DNA of 12,876 nucleotides from Candidatus Eiseniibacteriota bacterium. GTDB lineage: Bacteria > Eisenbacteria > RBG-16-71-46. The stretch lies in the NCBI GenBank assembly GCA_021414165.1, contig JAIOPA010000369.1, positions 1 through 12,876 of the forward strand, written 5' to 3'. Positions 7,233-12,876 of this stretch are shown here, one piece after another. A program made the position numbers and the translations under genes. How positions within the stretch are numbered: the first letter of the stretch is position 1; each line of letters starts with the position of its first letter. The notes under the pieces were generated by a model that worked only from the letters and a program-made list of their open reading frames with translations, made no database searches and was not told the DNA's origin.

Positions 7233-8384
7233 ATGAACCGACGTCCTCGGGTGTGCATCTTTGCGGAGTATCTGTATCCGGTCGTGAGCCGTGGTCTTGT
7301 CCCTTTTGCGGGCGGCATCGAGGTGCAGCTCGCGCACGTCGGCCGTGGACTGGTCAAGTGCGGCTTCGATGTCTCGGTCGTGACCTGCGATTTCGGCCAG
7401 CCCGATGGACTCCAGGTCGATGGCATGGAGTTGCTCAAGTGCTATCCCCCTCGGGCAGGACTGCCGATCGTCCGGTTCTTCCATCCGCGCCTCACGCGAG
7501 GGCTCGCGAAGCTGCGTCAGGCCAACGCGGATATCTATATCTTCCAGGGGGCTGCGCTATGGGCCGGGATCGTGAGGGATCTCGCCGCCAGCATGGGACG
7601 GCGGTTCGTCTGGATGGTGGCGCATGACCACGACGTACTGGCAAGCCTGCCGGATGTACATGGCCCACGTGACCGGACCTGGGCCAAGCGCGCGATCTTG
7701 AATGCCGATGTGATCATCGCGCAGACCAAGAAGCAGCGCCGGTTGCTGCGTGAGCACTTCGGGCAGGAGAGCGTCATGATCGCCAATGCGGTCGAGGTGC
7801 CTCCTGTGGAGCATCTCGTGGATACCCGCCCGCAGGGCGCGGTGGCTTGGCTGGCGACCTACAAACCGAGCAAGCGCCCGGAGTGGTTCACGCGATTCGC
7901 GCAGCGCCATCCCGACGTTGAGTGCCGTATGGTCGGAGTGGTGCCCGTGCCGCCACTCGATGAGAAGTGCTGGCGTGATGCGCAGGAGGTGGCGAAGCGG
8001 ACGCCGAATCTGGAGGTCCTGCCCACCATCCCACACGAGGAGGTCGGAGCGTTCCTTCGCGGCTGCTCGGTCTTCACGCATACCTCGCCGGCCGAGGGAT
8101 TCCCGAACGCGTTCCTTGAAGCCTGGGCGCATGGGCTGCCTTCCGTGACCTGCTTCGATCCCGACGGGATCATCGAACGGGAGCGGCTCGGCGTCTGCCG
8201 GAATGACTATGATCACTGGGAACAGGCGCTCGAGCAGCGGCTCGCGGATCCCGAGTTGCGGCGTGCCGAAGGTGCTCGTGCGCGGGCCTATGTCGCCAAG
8301 CACCACGCACCCGACCACATCCATGGCCAGCTGGCAGACGTTCTGCACGAGATGCTCGGCGGGGTACCCGAACTCATCGGGTGA
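7233..8384 (+). CDS. GT-B glycosyltransferase, second of a tandem paralogous pair
   Basis: The protein has 383 residues and starts at ATG 7233 with GGAGG at 7222-7226. It aligns with the preceding protein without any gap over 375 residues, with about 225 identities by hand count (about 60%). It then adds an 8-residue tail. Conserved motifs sit at the same positions: FAGGIE (25-30), HDHDV (131-135), ATYKPSKRPEWF (208-219) and the EX7E element EGFPNAFLE (288-296). It should be a retaining, cytoplasmic GT4-like enzyme acting on the same glycan as its neighbour, perhaps with a different acceptor or sugar. Codon use differs: 11 of the first 30 codons end in A or T, against 1 of 30 in the preceding gene. 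With its separate leader, this suggests a separate origin or a recent arrival, not a fresh tandem copy. Confidence 0.9.
   Translation: MNRRPRVCIFAEYLYPVVSRGLVPFAGGIEVQLAHVGRGLVKCGFDVSVVTCDFGQPDGLQVDGMELLKCYPPRAGLPIVRFFHPRLTRGLAKLRQANADIYIFQGAALWAGIVRDLAASMGRRFVWMVAHDHDVLASLPDVHGPRDRTWAKRAILNADVIIAQTKKQRRLLREHFGQESVMIANAVEVPPVEHLVDTRPQGAVAWLATYKPSKRPEWFTRFAQRHPDVECRMVGVVPVPPLDEKCWRDAQEVAKRTPNLEVLPTIPHEEVGAFLRGCSVFTHTSPAEGFPNAFLEAWAHGLPSVTCFDPDGIIERERLGVCRNDYDHWEQALEQRLADPELRRAEGARARAYVAKHHAPDHIHGQLADVLHEMLGGVPELIG
8366..8382. terminator. Weak bidirectional hairpin at the convergent gene ends
   Basis: ACCCGA (8366-8371) and TCGGGT (8377-8382) form a perfect 6-bp stem with a 5-nt loop. It overlaps the last codons of the + strand glycosyltransferase and lies 11 nt beyond the stop of the - strand deacetylase gene. 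Being symmetric, it could serve both converging transcripts. No T-run follows on either strand and the stem is short, so a terminator role is only a suggestion. Confidence 0.3.
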
Positions 8385-8393
8385 TCCCGTGCG

Positions 8394-9257
8394 TTACCGG
8401 AGCCAGCCCTCGTCGTTCAGGATGTCGCGCATGGTGGTCCACTCGTAGCGCTGGAACAGGTGCTCGAGCTTGGCGATCACGGTGTCGAGGTTCACATACG
8501 TGATGAACCCGTTCACGGGGTCGAGCGGCATGCGGCGCGACTCCGGCGTGACCTCGCGCGGATGCAGGTACAGCACGAACGGCCGGTGCTGAAGGATGAA
8601 ATCGAGCCCCGCGCGGAACAGCGGCAGCGGCAGTGCGCGCAGATAGAAGCCGCCGCCGACCGGGAAGCGCACGCCCATGACCTCGGCGATCGCGACCGGG
8701 AACTCCACCAGACGGCCCGCCGGATCATGCTTGCGCAGATCGGCGCGCGACGGCCGGTACAGGCCCACCGGCGCGCCGGGCGTGCCGTACATCTTGACCT
8801 TCATGGGGAAGATGCTGCTGTCGTAGCGGTAGCCCTCGTCGGCCAGCACGTCGAGCGCCCACGCGTTCGAGCGGTCGATGCTGAACGTGGGGGCGCGGAA
8901 CCCGGTCACCGGGAAGTCGCCGAGCACGCCCTCGACCGTGGTGCGGAACTCGCGCAACTCGGCGCGGAACGTCTCGGGCGTGGCGCGCCACACGGGGCGG
9001 TGCGACATGCCGTGGCACGCCAGCTCGTGACCCTCGCGCACCATGCGGCGGATGAGCTCCGGGTGCTCGCGCACGACGTCGCCCAGCACGAAGAACGTGC
9101 TGCGCCAGCCGTGCTTGGCGAGCAGGTCCAGGATCGCGTTCGTGCCGCGCTCCACGATGCTCTCGCTCGCATGCACCTCACCGACCTTGTTGATCTCGCT
9201 GTGATGCCAGTCCTCGATGTCGAACGAGAACGCGGCGCGGTGCGGGAACCTCGGCAT
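8394..9257 (-). CDS. Polysaccharide deacetylase (NodB domain, DUF3473-like C-terminus)
   Basis: The protein has 287 residues. The start is the ATG at 9257, which overlaps the upstream gene's stop by one base (TGATG) and has GGAGGGG at 9261-9267. A longer frame upstream runs into the neighbouring gene and was rejected. Visible motifs of the carbohydrate esterase 4 (NodB) fold: FDIED (12-16) for the catalytic/metal Asp, HGMSH (82-86) supplying the two metal-binding His, and FRAPTFSI (120-127). A late LHPREVTP segment (231-238) carries the last conserved His. The block FPVAIAEVMGVRFPVGGGFY and the HPRE element match DUF3473-type deacetylases common in exosortase-linked exopolysaccharide loci. 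No signal peptide is seen, as in that family. Expected role: hydrolysis of N-acetyl groups on the locus polysaccharide. It is last in the - strand operon. Confidence 0.9.
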   Translation of the reverse strand: MPRFPHRAAFSFDIEDWHHSEINKVGEVHASESIVERGTNAILDLLAKHGWRSTFFVLGDVVREHPELIRRMVREGHELACHGMSHRPVWRATPETFRAELREFRTTVEGVLGDFPVTGFRAPTFSIDRSNAWALDVLADEGYRYDSSIFPMKVKMYGTPGAPVGLYRPSRADLRKHDPAGRLVEFPVAIAEVMGVRFPVGGGFYLRALPLPLFRAGLDFILQHRPFVLYLHPREVTPESRRMPLDPVNGFITYVNLDTVIAKLEHLFQRYEWTTMRDILNDEGWLR

Positions 9258-11305
9258 CAGCCCCTCCGCCGGTAGATCAAGCGGCCGCCATCGGCATACA
9301 CGCGCTCGAAGTGCACGGAGTCGGCGTCGAGCGCCGCCCACGGGGTGGCGGCACCGAAGTCCTCGGTGCGATACAGCACGTACACCGGCGCGCCCAGCGA
9401 GTCGAGCCCCGCGGCATCGCCCGCCAGGTCCGCGGCCGGGCCGTACAGGTCGGCCATGATCGCGCGGCGGCGCAGCAATGCCTCGCGCGGGAACGCTGCG
9501 CGCTCGGGGCCGAACGGCGTGCCTGCGAGCAGCCGGCGGCGGCCCTCGACCAGCAACACGTCGCGCGACTCATGATCCAGGAACACCGAGACCCGTGGCG
9601 TGCGGTCGCGGATCCACGCGTAGCACGACACGTCGCCCGCGGTGCGCACGGTCTCGGCGGCGGTGTCACCGCCGCGATCGATGAGGAAGCCGCGCAGCAG
9701 CAGCAGCGACGGCAGCGCCAGGAACACGAACACGAGCACGCCCGCCGTGGCCGGGCCCACGCGGCGTTGCACCGCGGCCAGCCGCTCGGGCGCGGAGCCA
9801 GCCGCCATGAGTGCGAGTGGCACGAACACCATCCAGACGAACTTGAACTCGTTGTCCTCGGGCAGATGCACCACGCAGGCAAAGGCGGTCATGCCCGCGA
9901 GCCATGCGATCGTCCAGGTGCCGGCCACCGAGCGCTCGCGCAGCAGGCGGACCAGCGTGGGCCACGCCAGCCACAGCATGAGCCCGCACGCGGTGATGAG
10001 CGTCCACGGCATGGGGAGGCTGAGATGCAGGAACTCGTGCTGCACGCCGCTCGTGCCCGGGTCCCAACCGCGCGAGATCGAGCGGAAGTAGGGGAGTGTG
10101 GCGCCCAGCCCGGCGGCGAACGCGGTCACCAACAGCAGGTAGCGGCGCGGCTCGCCCAGCCGCGGTTCGCGCGTGGCGAGCCCGAACAGCAGCAGCGACG
10201 CACCCAGACTCACGGGGATCGCCGACAGGCCCACGACCGAGTGGAACAGCATCATGCCCGCGGCCGCCGCGCCCACCACCAGCAGCCAGCGCCACGGCGC
10301 AGGACGGCCGGCCACCGCCGTGCGGTCATCGGTGAGCCAGCGCAGCGCGGCCCACAGCGCGAGCACCATGAGCAGGTAGGCGTAGCCGAGCGCGGTGCCG
10401 ACCATGTACTTGTCCCACGCGTTCACCATGTAGGCGAACGGCGCGCACAGTTCGCGCATGACGCCGATACCGTTCCACTCGCTATGCGCCACGATGCGCT
10501 GCACCTCGGCCGCGCCACGCACCTCGCCGCGCAGCGCACGCAGCAGCCACAGCGGCCACAGCAACAGTGCGCCGGCGTTGAGCCCCGTGAGCAGCAGCGG
10601 GAGTGCCGTGCGCGCCGCGTGGCGCGAACGGTGCAGCGCCCACGCGACCGCGAAGCCGAGCCACACGAGCGTGGCCATCCAGCAGGCATTCGCCACCGCG
10701 ATGTGTGTGAACGGCGAGGAGCCCGGGCGTAACGCGCCGAGCAGCGCGATGAAGAAGTTGTAGAACCACACGTAGTTGAGCGGTAGCCCCGCGAAGCGCG
10801 GATCCTGCGGCGGGAGGCCACGCTCGAGGATCTCCCACACGATGCCGGCGTGTACCCAGCTGTCGCTGCGCACGCGCGCCCACTCCGAGACGAGCATGGG
10901 CAGCGCCACGAACGCCGTGGCGGCCGCCACCCAGCCCCACGCCACGCGGTCCGAGGGCGGATCCTCGTCGCGTGCCGCGGATGCCGCGAGCGCACGCGCC
11001 TCACCACCGGCGAACAGGAACCAGCCGCCCAGGCCCACGATGCGCGCCGCGGTCGCGAGCGGTTGCCCCGCCTGTACGAGCGCCCAGCCCACCACCGTTG
11101 CCGCCAGTGGCGAGAGTGCGAGCCCCAGGATCCAGCGCGTCGGCCGCGGTGCACCGGGCATGAACAACCGGCCGAGCGCCAGCCCGGGGAACACCCCGAC
11201 CCACACGAACGCCGCGATGTCGCCCGGCACGCCGGGCAGGAACAGACCGGCGACCCCGAGCGCGAACGTGAGGGCGAGCGGCCAGATGGCCCGCAGCAGT
11301 CTCAC
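9257..11305 (-). CDS. GT-C-like polytopic membrane protein
   Basis: The protein has 682 residues and starts at GTG 11305, overlapping the previous stop (GTGA), with GAGGAG at 11314-11319. About 12 hydrophobic segments span residues 7-545, followed by a soluble domain of about 135 residues, probably periplasmic. After the early helices comes RSDSWVH (147-152; Asp148, His152), then PLNYVWFYNF (175-184), then LPEDNEFKFVW (481-491). An acidic first loop followed by an aromatic NY element and a late acidic/E-x-K motif is typical of GT-C polyprenyl-phosphate-sugar transferases, including DUF2298-like proteins. I cannot assign an exact family. The N-terminal 75 residues resemble those of the + strand 843-residue protein. 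Its neighbours (GT39-like enzyme upstream, deacetylase downstream) support a role in building or decorating the surface polysaccharide outside the membrane. Confidence 0.75.
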   Translation of the reverse strand: MRLLRAIWPLALTFALGVAGLFLPGVPGDIAAFVWVGVFPGLALGRLFMPGAPRPTRWILGLALSPLAATVVGWALVQAGQPLATAARIVGLGGWFLFAGGEARALAASAARDEDPPSDRVAWGWVAAATAFVALPMLVSEWARVRSDSWVHAGIVWEILERGLPPQDPRFAGLPLNYVWFYNFFIALLGALRPGSSPFTHIAVANACWMATLVWLGFAVAWALHRSRHAARTALPLLLTGLNAGALLLWPLWLLRALRGEVRGAAEVQRIVAHSEWNGIGVMRELCAPFAYMVNAWDKYMVGTALGYAYLLMVLALWAALRWLTDDRTAVAGRPAPWRWLLVVGAAAAGMMLFHSVVGLSAIPVSLGASLLLFGLATREPRLGEPRRYLLLVTAFAAGLGATLPYFRSISRGWDPGTSGVQHEFLHLSLPMPWTLITACGLMLWLAWPTLVRLLRERSVAGTWTIAWLAGMTAFACVVHLPEDNEFKFVWMVFVPLALMAAGSAPERLAAVQRRVGPATAGVLVFVFLALPSLLLLRGFLIDRGGDTAAETVRTAGDVSCYAWIRDRTPRVSVFLDHESRDVLLVEGRRRLLAGTPFGPERAAFPREALLRRRAIMADLYGPAADLAGDAAGLDSLGAPVYVLYRTEDFGAATPWAALDADSVHFERVYADGGRLIYRRRG

Positions 11306-12525
11306 GCCTGGGGCTCCTCGCGGGGCGGATCCTCGCCGGACAGCAGCGCGCTCAGGCGCGGGAACGCCTGCTGCACGCCGAGTGCGGCCAGCACGATGAG
11401 CTGCGGCTCGATCGGGATGCGGTAGCGCGCCTGCGTGAAGAAGAACGAATAGAACGTGGCGGTGGCGAGCACGGCCACGGCCAGTAACACGCGGCCGCGT
11501 TTGGGGCCCGCGCCGAAGCCCAGACCCAGGATCGATAACGTGAGCAGCGCCAGGAAGTAGAGTCCGCCCGCGTACAGCACGATCGGCTGTGTGAAGCGAT
11601 TCTCGGCCTGCACACGGTCCGGCACCGGCCGGAAGAAGTGCAGGAACTCCCAGACCCAGTCATGGATGTACGAGACGGGCTGGTGCGCCAGGAGCCGTCC
11701 CTCACGCAGCACGAACTGGTGGGGTGACAGCGGCACGAACGGGGCATCGGCCGGGAATCGCACCCAGCGTTCTCGTGACAGGATGGCGTCGGTGCGGGCC
11801 GAGTGCAGCACGGTCTGCGCCTTGCGCATGAACACGCGATCCGTGCCCTGATGCTGCAGCATGAGCATGTACGGCATCGCCACCGCGGCCGCGGTGATCG
11901 CCGCGATCGCGAGCGTGCGCGCCAGTGCCGCGCCGTGAACGCGCAGGCGCCAGATGAGCCACAGCCCGATCGCACCGCTCGGGGCCAGGAACACCTGGTC
12001 GGTGAGCCAGCCCAGTGCGAACAGCGCGCCGAGCCACAGGCCGTCGCGCGTGCGCGGCTGTTCGCCGAGCCGCCACGCGACCAGCGTGAACGAGGCCAGC
12101 AACAGCATGTAGAGCGTGGTGGGGTAGAGCAGCCCCGACACGAACACCACCGTGGGCGCGACCGCCATGCCGAACGCCGTGAGCGTGGCCGCGGTGCGGC
12201 CGGCCAGACGATGCGCCAGGCGGGTGGTCACGATCATGAGCCCGACCGCCAGGAACAGCTTGAGCAGGCGGGTCACATAGAAGTTGCCCTCACCGCCGAT
12301 CCAGAACGAGAACGCCATGAACATGGGGTAGAGCGGCGCGCGCGGACTGGCCTGGTCGACGCCCATGCCGTGCAACAGCCGCAGCGCAGCCGCTTCGTAC
12401 TCGACGGTGTCGCCGAAGTAGTAGCGATTCCCGAGCGACAGGATGTGCAACAGCCGCAGCACGGTGCCGACGACGATCCACGTCCAGGGCGAACGCAGCG
12501 TGGCGAACCAGCGTGTGCGGGTCAT
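11302..12525 (-). CDS. GT39-like (ArnT/PMT-type) membrane glycosyltransferase
   Basis: The protein has 407 residues. The ATG at 12525 is chosen because it overlaps the upstream stop (ATGA); an ATG/GTG 13 codons earlier lies in the upstream gene. There is only a G-rich stretch before it, with no clear GGAGG, so translation probably depends on coupling. About nine to eleven membrane segments are visible. The first loop has FGDTVEYEAAA (37-47; Asp39), then RAPLYPMFM (62-70). Near the C-terminus is ARYRIPIEPQ (366-375). This layout matches GT39/PMT_2-type enzymes, which transfer a sugar from a polyprenyl-phosphate donor on the periplasmic side. The length is shorter than ArnT (about 550), lacking its large C-terminal periplasmic domain, as is common in uncharacterised bacterial members. 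The acceptor is unknown: polysaccharide, lipid or protein. Confidence 0.85.
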   Translation of the reverse strand: MTRTRWFATLRSPWTWIVVGTVLRLLHILSLGNRYYFGDTVEYEAAALRLLHGMGVDQASPRAPLYPMFMAFSFWIGGEGNFYVTRLLKLFLAVGLMIVTTRLAHRLAGRTAATLTAFGMAVAPTVVFVSGLLYPTTLYMLLLASFTLVAWRLGEQPRTRDGLWLGALFALGWLTDQVFLAPSGAIGLWLIWRLRVHGAALARTLAIAAITAAAVAMPYMLMLQHQGTDRVFMRKAQTVLHSARTDAILSRERWVRFPADAPFVPLSPHQFVLREGRLLAHQPVSYIHDWVWEFLHFFRPVPDRVQAENRFTQPIVLYAGGLYFLALLTLSILGLGFGAGPKRGRVLLAVAVLATATFYSFFFTQARYRIPIEPQLIVLAALGVQQAFPRLSALLSGEDPPREEPQA

Positions 12526-12876
12526 CGCGCGGCCCCCGGTGCGCGCCCCGCGTGGCGCACCCACGGCGTGGCGCCGAGCAGGAGGCCGAGTAGGCCGGGC
12601 AACAGCGTGGCCACCGTGAACCAGGCCAGCGAGAACGCGGGGCCCGCGGCCGCGGCGGTGCCGAGCTGCGAGAACAGCGTGGCGCTCACCTGCTCGCGCA
12701 GGCCGAACCCGCTGAACGCGATCGGCAGATTGCCGAGCAGTGGGATGATCGGAAAACCCAGAGCGAGCGACATCGGCGCCCCGGGCGCCAGGTCGCGCAA
12801 CAGCAACAAGGCCGATGCGAAGTTGAGCACATAGTAGAACGCTCCCCCTGCAAGCCCCGTGCGGAACGCGCCGCTC
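12522..12876 (-). CDS. YbhN/LPG-synthase-TM-type membrane protein, C-terminal fragment
   Basis: The frame is open to the window edge and ends at TGA (12524-12522), so about 117 C-terminal residues are visible and the start lies beyond 12876. The fragment is strongly hydrophobic with three likely membrane helices. It contains NLPIAFSGFGLREQV, matching the conserved 'P-x-x-x-x-G-x-G-x-R-E' element near the end of the lysylphosphatidylglycerol synthase TM domain (UPF0104/YbhN family). Members of this group occur as stand-alone flippase-like proteins, often next to glycosyltransferases. The catalytic aminoacyl-transfer domain of MprF is absent here because the gene ends right after the TM domain. 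In this operon a lipid-linked sugar flipping role is plausible but inferred. Its stop overlaps the start of the GT39-like gene. Confidence 0.8.
   Translation of the reverse strand, partial: SGAFRTGLAGGAFYYVLNFASALLLLRDLAPGAPMSLALGFPIIPLLGNLPIAFSGFGLREQVSATLFSQLGTAAAAGPAFSLAWFTVATLLPGLLGLLLGATPWVRHAGRAPGAAR

Noticed and set aside
9258..9341. Longer N-terminus for the polysaccharide deacetylase
   Set aside because: It would read through the end of the upstream gene. ATG 9257 has a GGAGGGG site and starts just before the conserved FDIED motif.
9311..10732. Plus-strand open frame (473 codons) opposite the 682-residue GT-C gene
   Set aside because: Same composition artefact; the minus-strand frame has helices, motifs and coupled start and stop.
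12526..12564. Earlier start for the GT39-like protein
   Set aside because: The extra 13 residues are encoded within the upstream gene's end. ATG 12525 makes the usual ATGA overlap.
1..12876. CRISPR arrays, tRNA/rRNA genes, insertion sequences, phage or toxin-antitoxin modules
   Set aside because: No spaced direct repeats, cloverleaf-like segments, transposase motifs or terminal inverted repeats were recognised on either strand.

Overview
This window holds part of a cell-surface polysaccharide (capsule, exopolysaccharide or lipopolysaccharide) assembly locus. The DNA is very GC-rich, coding sequence is packed almost without gaps, and neighbouring genes overlap by 1-4 bp (GTGA, ATGA, TTGA, TGATG). 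GTG and TTG starts occur, usually behind GGAGG-like ribosome binding sites. This fits a high-GC bacterium; the style resembles Gemmatimonadota or Candidatus Eisenbacteria, but the sequence alone does not fix the phylum. No tRNA, rRNA, CRISPR array, transposase or phage gene was seen.

The left block (1-8384) is on the + strand. It runs: the 3' end of a probable Wzx-type flippase; an 843-residue GT-C-like membrane protein with a C-terminal beta-rich domain; a glutamine-dependent asparagine synthase-like amidotransferase (AsnB); a GT4-type glycosyltransferase; and two further GT-B glycosyltransferases. The last two align without gaps and are about 60% identical by hand count. The first five genes are translationally coupled or nearly so. 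The sixth sits behind the only real intergenic region (174 bp), which contains a nested inverted repeat, and its codon use is noticeably less GC-biased.

The right block (12876 down to 8394) is on the - strand and converges on the first with only 9 bp between the two stop codons. In transcription order it holds: the 3' end of a YbhN/LPG-synthase-TM-type membrane protein; a GT39-like (ArnT/PMT-type) membrane glycosyltransferase; a 682-residue GT-C-like membrane protein that shares an N-terminal module with the 843-residue protein; and a polysaccharide deacetylase of the type (NodB domain plus DUF3473-like C-terminus) often found in exosortase/PEP-CTERM exopolysaccharide loci.

Inferred working model: cytoplasmic GT-B enzymes build a lipid-linked oligosaccharide and AsnB may amidate a sugar carboxylate. 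The flippase exports the unit. The GT-C membrane enzymes then add sugars on the outer face from polyprenyl-phosphate donors, and the deacetylase removes N-acetyl groups from the product. I found no clearly new type of system. The points most worth checking are the two large paralogous GT-C proteins, the compositionally distinct tandem glycosyltransferase with its structured leader, and the deacetylase as a pointer to an exosortase-type locus beyond the window.
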